From a virus: DNA of 47,328 nucleotides. The stretch's first letter is position 1, and every line of letters begins with the position of its first letter. The stretch lies in IMG/VR virus record IMGVR_UViG_3300043398_000223, positions 1 through 47,328 of that record; one strand, 5' to 3'. The notes under the pieces were generated by a model. The model saw nothing but the letters and a program-made list of their open reading frames with translations. It was not told the DNA's origin and ran no database searches. Made by a program: the position numbers and the translations under genes. This document shows, one piece after another, positions 29,438 to 38,663 of the stretch.

Positions 29438-30864
29438 TGGCAACCGATCCCATCTTCTTCGGCAACGCACAGGAGAGCGGCAACAGCAAGCTTGCCGGCG
29501 CTTCTCCTCTCGCTGTGAACGTCGTGATCGACGGTCGTGGCGTTGTGCGTCGTCGGCCGGGGGTGGTCGCGTTCTCTGGTCTGATCGACACCGCTGTGGA
29601 CGCTTCGGGGATCTCCGGCGTGTTCTCGGCGGAGTCGGGAACCATCTTCGCCGTGGGCTCCACGCCGAACCAGCGAGCCATCTATCGATGCAATGCGAGC
29701 TCGGCAGCGCTGCTAGCCTCTCTGTTGAACGGAACCGGCCGTCCGGTGTTTGCCGAGACGGATGCTCTCGTCGTGATCGCCGGTGGGCTCGACATGCAGA
29801 AGATCGATCTGCTCACCGGGCAGGCGTCTCTTCTTGGCGGCAGCCCTCCGCAGGCGACTCACGTGGTAGCGAACGCGCTGCGTCTGCTAGCTAACGATGC
29901 CTCCGTGGATCGGTCAAAGGTGCGCTACAGCGACATTTCACAGGGCACCACCGACTACTCGGGACACGAGACGTGGAGCTTCGGCGGCGCTGGAGTCAGC
30001 GGCTTCTTCACGGCCGAGGCAAGACCAGATCCGGTTGCAGCTCTTGCGGAGAACACCGGCGACGTGTTCGTGTTTGGCTCGAGCGGCGTCCAGGTGTACT
30101 CGCCAGACGGCGGCTCCATCTACGCTCCGGTCGGATCTCGTGAGTATGGGTGCTCGGCGCCCTACAGCGTGGTTCGCTACGATCAGTCGTTTGCGTGGCT
30201 CGACCACCGCCGCCGCATCATTCGAAGCGACGGGCGCAGCTACGACGTGCTCAGCGAGGGCATCCAGCAGACGCTCGACGACATGTCCACGGTGTCCGAC
30301 TGCCATGGCTATCGCTTCCATGAGGGTCCGGTGGACTGTCTCGTGTGGACGTTCCCTACCGACGGTCGCACCTTCGCGTATCAGATCGGCGGAGGCTGGT
30401 CGCAGTGGCAGGGGATCGGTCCTGCCGGCTTCATGGTGACTGCGCACTGCCACGACCGCGCAACCAACACGAACATCGTCGGAACCTCTTCGGGCTACCT
30501 CGGCAAGCTTGCTCTGGGACAGACGACCGATCTCGGTGACGACATCGCTGCTGTTGTCGAGACGGGCTTCATCGACCGCAAGACCACGAACAGGAAGTGG
30601 TGTCAGTGCGTGCGGCTCGTGCTCGAGCGCGGCACGACATCTTCCTCGACGGCTCCCGTTGGGTTTCTCCGCTACCGCGACGAGCCTGGCGAATGGTCGT
30701 CTCCGATGACGATCGACTTCGGCAGCATCGGGAAGCGGACCTGTGAGGTGGAAATCCGCGGGCTTGGAGAGTATCGTCGAAGAGCATGGCGGTTTGAGTT
30801 CTCGGGAGCTGCTGATTTGGAGCTCGTCAGGGTTTCCGAGGACTACTTGGATCTGGGCCAGTGA
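29437..30864 (+). CDS. P22 gp10-like tail hub/packaged-DNA stabilisation protein
   Basis: 475 aa, TAATG overlap. The N-terminal FFGNAQESGNSKLAGASPLAVNVVIDG and RRRPGVVAFSG are typical of the gp10-type hub family. Repeated beta-propeller-like blades follow (SGIFSAESGTIFAVGST, VFVFGSSGVQVYSPDGG, RRRIIRSDGRSYDVLSEG, TNIVGTSSGYLGKLALG). It should sit below the adaptor, retain DNA and attach spikes. Its presence is the strongest sign of a P22-like short tail. Confidence 0.8.
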   Translation: MATDPIFFGNAQESGNSKLAGASPLAVNVVIDGRGVVRRRPGVVAFSGLIDTAVDASGISGVFSAESGTIFAVGSTPNQRAIYRCNASSAALLASLLNGTGRPVFAETDALVVIAGGLDMQKIDLLTGQASLLGGSPPQATHVVANALRLLANDASVDRSKVRYSDISQGTTDYSGHETWSFGGAGVSGFFTAEARPDPVAALAENTGDVFVFGSSGVQVYSPDGGSIYAPVGSREYGCSAPYSVVRYDQSFAWLDHRRRIIRSDGRSYDVLSEGIQQTLDDMSTVSDCHGYRFHEGPVDCLVWTFPTDGRTFAYQIGGGWSQWQGIGPAGFMVTAHCHDRATNTNIVGTSSGYLGKLALGQTTDLGDDIAAVVETGFIDRKTTNRKWCQCVRLVLERGTTSSSTAPVGFLRYRDEPGEWSSPMTIDFGSIGKRTCEVEIRGLGEYRRRAWRFEFSGAADLELVRVSEDYLDLGQ

Positions 30865-30873
30865 GGTGATCCG

Positions 30874-31251
30874 ATGGGCATGTTCGATGTTTTCAAGGAT
30901 GTGATCGGCAAGACCGCTGCCCCGTTCGTCACTGGCCCGCTGGACCTGCTCGGCGTCGAGAAGCACAACCTTCCGATCGTCGGCGGCCTTTTCGAAAACC
31001 CGAACGAGCAAGCTCTCCTCCGCGAGTACCAGCAAGCCGCAGATCAGTACCGAGCGTTTGCGCCGGTGCAGGGCGATGCACGGATGAACGCTCTTGGGTC
31101 GCAGCTCGCTGCGTATCAGCCGATGAACAACATGCTTGGGCAGATGGGCGGCCCGCAGGCCCAGATCCCGATGGACAAGGTGTTCGCCGACCCTCGCGGC
31201 CAAGGCTACCCCGGAGCGCCTTCCGCCCGGTCGGTCTTCGGGGGGCGATAA
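30874..31251 (+). CDS. Small virion-associated hypothetical protein
   Basis: 125 aa with GAGGTGATCCG before ATG. The N-terminus is hydrophobic/amphipathic (MFDVFKDVIGKTAAPFVTG). The middle is a helical QALLREYQQAADQYRAF stretch, and the C-terminus is Gly/Pro/Gln-rich. It is followed by three large Ala/Gly-rich proteins, so it may be a small ejection protein. Confidence 0.55.
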   Translation: MGMFDVFKDVIGKTAAPFVTGPLDLLGVEKHNLPIVGGLFENPNEQALLREYQQAADQYRAFAPVQGDARMNALGSQLAAYQPMNNMLGQMGGPQAQIPMDKVFADPRGQGYPGAPSARSVFGGR

Positions 31252-32426
31252 TGGCTCGTCTTCCTTCCGGCTCGCTCACTGGTCGAGGTTCGCAGCGCAC
31301 GCCCCCGCGCGCGGATCCCTTCGCGGTGGACAATCCCGCCACAGTGGTGGATGAGACGGCGCCGGTGGCGCCCAAGGCAGCGACGGCCGGAGGCTTCGGT
31401 CGGCACTACGGCTCTGCGCCCATCGACGACGCCCCTGGCCTCTTCGGCGGCCTGAACCTCGACCAAACGCTCGGCCGCGTCCAGCACATGGGCGCTACGG
31501 CAGGTAGCAAGATTGCTCCTGCTGGCGGCGCTCCGGCTCCGGCGGCTGGCGGCGGTCCAGCGTCGTCGTTCGACTTGACCGCTCCGAGCTTTCAAGAGCA
31601 GGTCTTCGGGCAGATCGCGCCGCAGGTTGCGAACCAGGGCGCTGGGGCGAAGTTTGCCGCGGGCCAGCTCGAGGGGATGGTGGCTCCGGGGCAGTCGAGC
31701 CAATACTTCGACCAGGCCATGGGCTCGCTATTTGGCCACACTGGCGACGGGAACATGGCGGCAGAGGCGTACAGGAGCGCTGGCGAGCTCGCTCCCGCTG
31801 ACATGTCGGCCTACTACGAGAATGCGGGGCGTCAAGCGCTCGAACGCATCAACCAGAACGCGGCGGCTCGAGGCATTTACGGCAGCTCGGCGGCGATCGA
31901 CTCTGGCAGCGAAGCGCTGACCAATCTGGCGGCGGAGCGCTCGCTTCGTGAGGCACAATACGGCCTCGATCGGGCGGACATGATGGGGCGTCTTGGCTCG
32001 GCTGCTGAGCAGAGTCAGCTTGGATGGACCGAGGGTCTTGGAGGTCTGGCAGCGACGGCAGACGAGGCGGGGCTTGCTCGACAGCTCGCCGGGGCACGCA
32101 CCGGGCTCGAGATCGATGATGCCGATCGGGATCGCTTCTCGACGCTTCTCGACGCAGCGACGCGTGGCGATCGCGGCAAGATCGATCGCGTAGACACGAT
32201 GTTCGACTCCATCTTCCGCGGATCGGATGCCGTGGGAGATGCTGCTGGTGCCGGGTACGAAGGGCTTCTGGACGAGCAGTCCGGGCTCTTCTCGGCGCCC
32301 ATCGAAGCCGAGCTCGCGTCCAAGCTGGCGGCGCTCGGCTATGACGAGAAGCAGGCGCAGCAGATCCTCGACGGGCTCGGCACGGCCATCCAGGGTTACC
32401 GCGCAGCAAAGGGCATGCAAAGCTGA
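31251..32426 (+). CDS. Putative internal virion/ejection protein 1
   Basis: 391 aa, TAATG overlap. Very rich in Ala, Gly and Ser, with a Pro/Ala linker near residue 90 followed by long helices (GDGNMAAEAYRSAGEL, EALTNLAAERSLREAQYGLDRADMMGRLGS). Composition and placement after the tail-hub gene match the ejection-protein region of podoviruses, but sequence similarity to a known one was not recognised. Confidence 0.5.
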   Translation: MARLPSGSLTGRGSQRTPPRADPFAVDNPATVVDETAPVAPKAATAGGFGRHYGSAPIDDAPGLFGGLNLDQTLGRVQHMGATAGSKIAPAGGAPAPAAGGGPASSFDLTAPSFQEQVFGQIAPQVANQGAGAKFAAGQLEGMVAPGQSSQYFDQAMGSLFGHTGDGNMAAEAYRSAGELAPADMSAYYENAGRQALERINQNAAARGIYGSSAAIDSGSEALTNLAAERSLREAQYGLDRADMMGRLGSAAEQSQLGWTEGLGGLAATADEAGLARQLAGARTGLEIDDADRDRFSTLLDAATRGDRGKIDRVDTMFDSIFRGSDAVGDAAGAGYEGLLDEQSGLFSAPIEAELASKLAALGYDEKQAQQILDGLGTAIQGYRAAKGMQS

Positions 32427-33727
32427 TGGCGCCTCGCACGCCCAATTTCCTCGGCTCTGTGCCGACCTTCCGAGCGCCCGATCCGACCGCGATCATGGAC
32501 GCCCTAGGCGGCGTCGTGCGCGATCAGCAGGAGGCTCGTCGGCAGACCGAATCGGAGCGATCGAACCGCGTTCAAGAGGGGCTCGAAGGCCGTCGGGTCA
32601 ACGAGTACGAAGCTGCCGGCGGCAACACGCGCGAGCAGTCCAAGCAGAACACGATCACCGAAGTGGGTGCGCTCGTTCGTCAGGGCAAGTTCGCCGAAGC
32701 TATGGCGCTCGCCAAGCAAGCAGGCCTCGCCGACTACGTGAAGGCGATCGAGGATCTGTCCATGCGGCAGCAGGCCAAGGCGGCTCCCGCTGCGCCTGCC
32801 GAGCTCCCCGGCATGGTGCCGTACCGCGCAGGCGGTAGCCCGCTCCAGATGCTCGATGCGTTGCAGAAGCGTTCGCAGCCTGCCCCTGCCGAGATGCCTG
32901 GGATGGTTGCGCCTGCTGCTCCGCCCGCTCCGCCAGAGCCGCCTTCCATGGCCGATCTCTTCGAGCAGGGGGCTGCTTCCGAGCGCGCTGCCGTGCAGGG
33001 TGCCGTCCCCGGAAACGATCCCAAAGCGGCGAGCTCGCTTGCGGATGCTGCTCGGATGTCGGGGAAGGGTCCGTTCGAGGCCGCCAACATCGCGATGCTG
33101 GACGATCGCAGTCGAGAAATTGCGGACAGCCGCAACGCGACGCAGACCGAGGTGGCCAAGATCCGCAAGAAGGGTGGCGGAGTCGGCGGCCCGAGCGGCG
33201 CAGGCTGGGACGAGGAGAAGGTCAAGTTCGTCAGGTCGGTCATCAACGATCAGGGCCGCTTCGAGCAGGCCAACAAGCTGAACGCGGGCCTTCAGGCTGC
33301 CGAGCAGGCGCTGGCCGACATCGATCGTGGTGCGCTCGGCGAGCGCAAGGCGTTTGCCACGATGCTCAAGGGTATGTTCGGAGCGGCGAGCTCCAACTCC
33401 GAGCTCGCGTTCGTTCTTGGCGCCGGCGGCGTCCAGGGCCGGATCCAGCAGATGGTGGAGCAGTTGAGCCCGGACGGATCCGGCATCAGCGACTCCATGA
33501 TCTTGCAGATGAAGGACTCCATCCGCGGGGCAGCTCGCACGGCGCTGGATCAGAAGCGTAGGCTCGCCGAGTCGACGGCTGCGATCGTGGCAACCATGCC
33601 GAATGGGTACTCCAACCCGGAAGAGGCGAAGAAGTATATCGACTGGGCCCGCTCTGTCATTCTCGGCAGCCATGGCGGACAGGCGGCCCCCGGTGGCGGC
33701 CAAATTGGCGAGAGGGTGGACGACTAG
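32426..33727 (+). CDS. Putative internal virion/ejection protein 2
   Basis: 433 aa, TGATG overlap. A charged helical N-terminus (VVRDQQEARRQTESERSNRVQEG) is followed by a Pro/Ala-rich centre with two copies of PAE[LM]PGMV (about residues 129 and 153). The C-terminal half has long helices (GRFEQANKLNAGLQAAEQALADI, DSIRGAARTALDQKRRLAES). The PGMV/PGML element also occurs in the next gene product, suggesting shared origin or partner binding. Confidence 0.5.
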   Translation: MAPRTPNFLGSVPTFRAPDPTAIMDALGGVVRDQQEARRQTESERSNRVQEGLEGRRVNEYEAAGGNTREQSKQNTITEVGALVRQGKFAEAMALAKQAGLADYVKAIEDLSMRQQAKAAPAAPAELPGMVPYRAGGSPLQMLDALQKRSQPAPAEMPGMVAPAAPPAPPEPPSMADLFEQGAASERAAVQGAVPGNDPKAASSLADAARMSGKGPFEAANIAMLDDRSREIADSRNATQTEVAKIRKKGGGVGGPSGAGWDEEKVKFVRSVINDQGRFEQANKLNAGLQAAEQALADIDRGALGERKAFATMLKGMFGAASSNSELAFVLGAGGVQGRIQQMVEQLSPDGSGISDSMILQMKDSIRGAARTALDQKRRLAESTAAIVATMPNGYSNPEEAKKYIDWARSVILGSHGGQAAPGGGQIGERVDD

Positions 33728-36408
33728 TGTCTGAGCTGGCGATCGGTCAAATCGCGCGTCGAAAGTCTGGCGGGTGGAAGATATACCAAGCCGACGGTTG
33801 GCACGCGTTCGAGCCTCCGCCCGGCTGGACCCCGCCCGGCGAGGAAGGTGCCGATCCCGATCTCGAGCTTCGTCGCTCAGCTCGTCGCTCCGAGAACCCG
33901 GAGCAGTATGGCGCCGTCCCAAACGAGGCCAGGACGCGTGTTCGCGGCATCGGCGCCCCGTCTCCGGAGAGGGTCCCTGAAGCCAAAACGGCCGAGAAGT
34001 TTGTGCTCCAGGGGGCAACTTTGGGGACGTCGGACGGCGTGCAACGTCTCGCCCAGGGCTTCACCGAGGCCAGCGAAAGAGGCATCCGCTCGCCCGAAAA
34101 AATCGACGAAGAGCTTCGGGTTGCTCGCGAGTCCAATCCCGAGCTCGCGACTCTTTCGCAACTCGGTGCCACAGTTGCTACTGCGCCAGGGTGGTCCTAC
34201 CTGTCTCGCGGAGTCGCGGGCCTTGGCGGGCGCTTGCTACCGGGGATGCTCCCAGCTCTGCGCTCTGCCGTCCCGGCCGGCGTCGCGGAGGGGTTTGCGA
34301 AGCTCGCTCCGTGGGCGCAAGACATCGCCAAGGCCGCTGCCGTCTCTCTGCCGGCGGGAGCTGCCTTGCGCGCCACGCACGCGCCGGAGGGTCAGGCTGC
34401 CGAAGAGGCGTTCAGCCCGGCCGGTGCTGGCCTCGACCTTGTGCTGGCCTCGATCTTTGGTCCCCTTGCGGGCGCCATGGGTCGCAGCGCCATGAAGAAG
34501 CTTGGCGACAAGGAACCAGCCCTTCGCGAAGCCATCGACCAGGGCGCATCGCTCGAGGTCGGCAAGGTCATTCCGAGCGCGGAGCAGGCCGAGATTATCC
34601 GCCAGGGCCAAGAGCTTCGGCGCGTGAGCCCGACCGGCACTCCCGGCGCCGATCTCGCCTACCAGCGAGCGGGCGATGCGACGATGGACGCGTTGCAGAC
34701 CGAGCAAGCTGCCGCCATGAGCCAGGTCGAGGGAGCGAACCAGACCGCGATCGCGGGCATGGTGGATCCGCTCGTGGAGGCTGCAAAGTCCCGAGCTGTG
34801 CGCGGCCAGAGCGCGAGCGATGTGCTGCTCGACGATCTCACCGATAGTGTGATGAAACAGAGCCGGGAACGCATCAATGCAGCCCCGACGATCGACGACA
34901 TCGCGCTCGCCGAGCACCGTCAGCTTGCGTGGAAGCAAGAGAACATCGAAGAGCAAGTCGGCGCTCTGAGCAAGGAGATCGAGGCGCTTTACCCAAATCG
35001 CACGGCAACGTACGCCGAGTCGAAGCCGCTGCTCGAAAAGGCGAAAGAGATCATCCTTCGTAGCGAGGCCGCGGACGTTACCGAGGGCGCGATGGCTGCC
35101 GCGGCGAAGGAATCGGAGGGCTACCCGTTCCTCGCCGCCGTGGACGACGAAGGCGGAGATGCGCTCGAGTCGTTCCTTGGCCAAGAGCCTCCGGCCTGGC
35201 TGCTTAGTTCGGAGTCGGATCTGTACGGCGGCTCGGCGCCCACGATGCGCTCCATCGCTCGAAGCCTTGTCCGCAAGGTGGACGCTCCCGATCCTCCCGT
35301 TGGGTCTATGGCTGAGATTGCGGCAAGCGGTGGCGAAGCTCCTGCGGAGAAGGTCTTCCGCATGGCCAACTTTTCGGTGATGGATCTGGTGAACCTGCGT
35401 CGCAACTTTGATTCGGCGGCGCGGTGGGCAGCGCAACAGGGTCGCACTGCGGAGCAGAAGCAATTCGGCGAGCTTGCGAACGTGGTGCGCGAAATGCTCC
35501 CGCCGGACGTTCAGGCTCTAACCAAGCAGCAGGCCACGCTGCTCACGGAGCTCGAGGACATGCGTGCCGGGATCGGTCTGCCCATGGGCGCCAAGATCGA
35601 CATTCGGCAGTCCAACCAGACGAGCACGATCCGTGGGCGTCTCGCTGCCGATCCGGCGAAGCTCGAGCAGTCCCTCGCAAGCGCCATCACGCCCGACCAA
35701 GCAGCGGCCTACCGCGCCGCCGAGGCCGAGCTCGCAACATTCGGCCTTCCGGCCGGAACTCGAAAGGTTCCCGAGGGGCGCTCGCCTGCATGGGACACCG
35801 TTCGTGGCCGCCTCAGCGGGGATCCTGGCTCGCTTCGAACCAGCCCGCTGGCTGCCGAGCGAGGGGTTCCGCAGGGGCTAGATGCTGCTCACGCCGCGAG
35901 CCAATACGAGTCGCAGATGAAGTCGATCGGCGAGGCGATGCAGCGTGGGGATAGCCCGGATTCCATCGCGCGAACGCTACTCGAGAGCGGCGTGCCTATC
36001 GAGGAGCAGGAGAGGATTCTCTCTGCACTGCGCGAGCGCATGTCGGCGGTGACCGGCAAGCCGAATCCTGGGTTTCTTCCCGACGACCGCGAGCAGATGG
36101 CGACGCGTCTTCGGGCGGCTCCACCCGACCTTCCCGGCATGCTGCCGGAGGCTGCTCAGGGCCCGTATCGCCAGGCTCTCGGCGTGCGCGGCGTGGAGAC
36201 ATTCCCGTTCGACTCCTTCGGCAAGGATGTCGGCGCGGCAGCCACAAGCCCCATGCACAGCCTGCTCAACGCCATTTACCGGGCGTGGCTTCGTGATAGT
36301 AAGACGTTCATGCCTACGCGTCGGGCAACGGGCCCAGGACGAGTCCCGGCGCAGAGCGTCATCTCTCGAGAGACTGAGGATCGGCTATTTCCGGAGGATC
36401 GGCGATGA
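33727..36408 (+). CDS. Putative large ejection protein (893 aa)
   Basis: 893 aa, GTG start with TAGTG overlap. The N-terminal 45 residues form a small aromatic domain (GWKIYQADGWHAFEPPPGW). A strongly amphipathic or hydrophobic helical region (about 150-260, with GVAGLGGRLLPGMLPALRSAV and LDLVLASIFGPLAGAMG) could insert into membranes. The rest is long charged helices. There is no lytic transglycosylase motif. Its size and location suit the largest ejection protein that helps DNA cross the cell envelope. Confidence 0.5.
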   Translation: MSELAIGQIARRKSGGWKIYQADGWHAFEPPPGWTPPGEEGADPDLELRRSARRSENPEQYGAVPNEARTRVRGIGAPSPERVPEAKTAEKFVLQGATLGTSDGVQRLAQGFTEASERGIRSPEKIDEELRVARESNPELATLSQLGATVATAPGWSYLSRGVAGLGGRLLPGMLPALRSAVPAGVAEGFAKLAPWAQDIAKAAAVSLPAGAALRATHAPEGQAAEEAFSPAGAGLDLVLASIFGPLAGAMGRSAMKKLGDKEPALREAIDQGASLEVGKVIPSAEQAEIIRQGQELRRVSPTGTPGADLAYQRAGDATMDALQTEQAAAMSQVEGANQTAIAGMVDPLVEAAKSRAVRGQSASDVLLDDLTDSVMKQSRERINAAPTIDDIALAEHRQLAWKQENIEEQVGALSKEIEALYPNRTATYAESKPLLEKAKEIILRSEAADVTEGAMAAAAKESEGYPFLAAVDDEGGDALESFLGQEPPAWLLSSESDLYGGSAPTMRSIARSLVRKVDAPDPPVGSMAEIAASGGEAPAEKVFRMANFSVMDLVNLRRNFDSAARWAAQQGRTAEQKQFGELANVVREMLPPDVQALTKQQATLLTELEDMRAGIGLPMGAKIDIRQSNQTSTIRGRLAADPAKLEQSLASAITPDQAAAYRAAEAELATFGLPAGTRKVPEGRSPAWDTVRGRLSGDPGSLRTSPLAAERGVPQGLDAAHAASQYESQMKSIGEAMQRGDSPDSIARTLLESGVPIEEQERILSALRERMSAVTGKPNPGFLPDDREQMATRLRAAPPDLPGMLPEAAQGPYRQALGVRGVETFPFDSFGKDVGAAATSPMHSLLNAIYRAWLRDSKTFMPTRRATGPGRVPAQSVISRETEDRLFPEDRR

Positions 36409-36776
36409 TTCCGCAATTCAAGTACAGTGGCGGCACTCCCGGCGCCGACTCGAGCACCTACAGCGTGTTCAACACGGTGACCGCATTCCCTGGCGCTCGA
36501 GCGCTTCAGCTCGCTGGCATCGCGCGTATCACGCTGGCGATGACGCACAGCCACGATCTCACGATCAAGGCGTATCAATCGCAGAATCGCGGCACCACGT
36601 GGGACCAGATCTTCGAGGAGGCTGTGACGGCTCCGGCGGCGACCGCGAACACGGTTCGCGACTTCCTCACGGAGTCCTATCATGACTTCAAGATCGAGTT
36701 CGTGAACGGCGGCAGCGCCCAGACCACCTTCTACGTGGACGTGTCCGGCCACACCTCTCACAGCCCGGCGACGTAA
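36405..36776 (+). CDS. Small beta-rich virion protein
   Basis: 123 aa, ATGA overlap. Strands alternate (ALQLAGIARITLAMTHSHDLTIKAYQSQNRGTTWDQIF, FKIEFVNGGSAQTTFYVDVSGH), consistent with a beta-sandwich. It lies directly before a spike-like protein and may be a spike adaptor or minor structural protein. Confidence 0.6.
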   Translation: MIPQFKYSGGTPGADSSTYSVFNTVTAFPGARALQLAGIARITLAMTHSHDLTIKAYQSQNRGTTWDQIFEEAVTAPAATANTVRDFLTESYHDFKIEFVNGGSAQTTFYVDVSGHTSHSPAT

Positions 36777-36777
36777 G

Positions 36778-38115
36778 ATGTACGTCAAGATCCCAAGCGG
36801 CAGCGTCGGCAAGCTCGGCGGCTCGGCGAAGCTGAGTGGCTCGGCGAAGCTCTCGGGATCTACCGTTCCGGCAGAGGCTCCCGCCATCACCGAAACGCGC
36901 CCGTGCCCTGGCTATCCGGCATTCGGCCTCGACCAGTACGAGGCCGACATGAACGCCGCGTTCGCGTCTCGTGCAACGGGCGACTGGGGCACGCTCACCT
37001 GTCCGACGTTCCCGACCATGCCGAGCGGCTCGCTCACGGCCGCGACCGCTGGCACGCGCGCCGCGCTCGTTGCGGCACTCGGCAACAGCAAGGCGATCAC
37101 GCTCACGGGCAACTGCGACGGCGCGACGCCGGTCAGCTTCTCGAACTACACGAACATCGAGATCGATCTCGCGGGCTACCGCATCGACTGGATTCAGCCG
37201 AACCAGTCTCAGTACGTGCACATCTACAGCTCGGTTGCCGGCGGAGCCATCGGCAAGATCGAGCACGCGTCGGCCGTCACTGGCCCGATGCGGGATTGGA
37301 CCTTCGACGGCGTGCGCATCGGCATCGACTTCGCTGCTGCTGCAACGAAGACGGCGGCCGTTGCTGCCGACGTGGCGACGCCCATCTCGCTCTCTCTCGG
37401 CGCAGGCGGACAACTCGCGGCGAACCGCGTCCTGTTCGTCAACTGTATCGCCAAGGGCGTCAACCAGGCTGGCACGCAGAAGAACCGCTACGCGACGCTT
37501 ATCGCGGGCAGTGACATCATCTGGGTGAACAGCGCGCTCGCAGGCGGTTACCTCGGTGACGACGTAGCAAACATCGACGACTGGGCGCAGCGCAGTTCGC
37601 AGGGCGGCACGTACTGGTTCATCGACACGTACCTGTGCGCAGGTCGCGAGAAGGCCGTCTTCCGTGGCGGCGCGAACAACACCGACCCGCCCGCCGAAAC
37701 GATCGTGCAGTACACGACTCCGGCGGCGCGCAGCAACACGCGACGCACGCAAGCTGTGCATCCGCGAAACCAGAACTTGAAGCAGGTCTACGCGGTCCAA
37801 GAGTTGTACTACGAAGTCGACTGGTCGATCAGCGCCCTCGACGCGCTCGACCCGGCCGCGCAGTACACGATCAAGCCCGAGTGCGACTACTCGTACGGCT
37901 ACAACCTGCGCATGTACTCGCCGAGCGCCTCGGTGCTCACCGACGCCGCCTTCACCACAAGCGAAGGTTTGGTCGTCGAGGATGCTGAGGCGAACGTCGG
38001 TGGTGGCAACCAGTACCTCGCGTATAGCTCGCAGCCCACATGGCCGACGATTACGGGTGGCGCGACCAAGGGGTATTCGTATACGGTCGGGTCTGACCCA
38101 TATCTACTACCGTAA
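36778..38115 (+). CDS. Beta-helix tail spike/fibre-like protein
   Basis: 445 aa. An N-terminal low-complexity KLGGSAKLSGSAKLSG repeat (about 12-28) may tether it to the virion. The central region (ITLTGNCDGATPVSFSNYTNIEIDLAGYRID, RVLFVNCIAKGVN, DIIWVNSALAGGYLGDD) is beta-helix-like. The C-terminus (GYSYTVGSDPYLLP) differs from the first spike. No Pectate_lyase_3 motif. It could be a second receptor-binding spike. Confidence 0.65.
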   Translation: MYVKIPSGSVGKLGGSAKLSGSAKLSGSTVPAEAPAITETRPCPGYPAFGLDQYEADMNAAFASRATGDWGTLTCPTFPTMPSGSLTAATAGTRAALVAALGNSKAITLTGNCDGATPVSFSNYTNIEIDLAGYRIDWIQPNQSQYVHIYSSVAGGAIGKIEHASAVTGPMRDWTFDGVRIGIDFAAAATKTAAVAADVATPISLSLGAGGQLAANRVLFVNCIAKGVNQAGTQKNRYATLIAGSDIIWVNSALAGGYLGDDVANIDDWAQRSSQGGTYWFIDTYLCAGREKAVFRGGANNTDPPAETIVQYTTPAARSNTRRTQAVHPRNQNLKQVYAVQELYYEVDWSISALDALDPAAQYTIKPECDYSYGYNLRMYSPSASVLTDAAFTTSEGLVVEDAEANVGGGNQYLAYSSQPTWPTITGGATKGYSYTVGSDPYLLP

Positions 38116-38123
38116 GGAGTCCG

Positions 38124-38663
38124 ATGGCTGAGAACAAAAGTACCCCGCCCGCATCGATCCCGAATGATGCACCTGCCGATGTGCGCGTGATCGCCGCCGT
38201 TGCATCCGCGGTGCAGCTCGTGCTGTTCGCGCTCGCTGAGCTCCTCCTGCTCTTCGGTGGCGGGTTCCTGTTCTACGCGGGCAAGCTGACGCTCGTAGAG
38301 GTGTCGCCGATCGTTGGTCCCATCATCGCTGCGATCGCCTACGGACGCACGAAGGGCCGAACGATGACTGCGGCCGGCCTCGTGATGCTTGCTGGCAGTG
38401 CCGTAGGCTCGAAGATCGCCGCGATGCGCATGCTGACGGTGCTCGCGATGTGCTTCGTTGCGTTGCAGATCGGTGGCTGCGCTGCGTGGCAGGACGTGAA
38501 GCCTGTGGTGAAGCCTGTGGTGCACAGCGTGCTCGACTGGTTGCTCGCGCAGTGCGAAGCGAAGTCGGAGCTCGACGGATCCGATCCTCACGCGTGCGTC
38601 GATGCGCTCCTGAGTGCGGAAGAGAAGGCTGCCGCGGCTCGCATGTCTGTGAGCTCGGAATGA
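38124..38663 (+). CDS. Holin-like membrane protein fused to lipoprotein-like tail
   Basis: 179 aa with AAGGAG upstream. Residues 25-95 contain two to three hydrophobic helices with short loops, like a holin. Residues 101-119 then restart as MRMLTVLAMCFVALQIGGC: a basic Met, a hydrophobic core and a lipobox-like LQIGGC with Cys119. The frame is continuous, so it is either a fusion or one reading frame with an internal start at 38424 giving a separate lipoprotein (a possible spanin-like factor). It begins the lysis region. Confidence 0.65.
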   Translation: MAENKSTPPASIPNDAPADVRVIAAVASAVQLVLFALAELLLLFGGGFLFYAGKLTLVEVSPIVGPIIAAIAYGRTKGRTMTAAGLVMLAGSAVGSKIAAMRMLTVLAMCFVALQIGGCAAWQDVKPVVKPVVHSVLDWLLAQCEAKSELDGSDPHACVDALLSAEEKAAAARMSVSSE

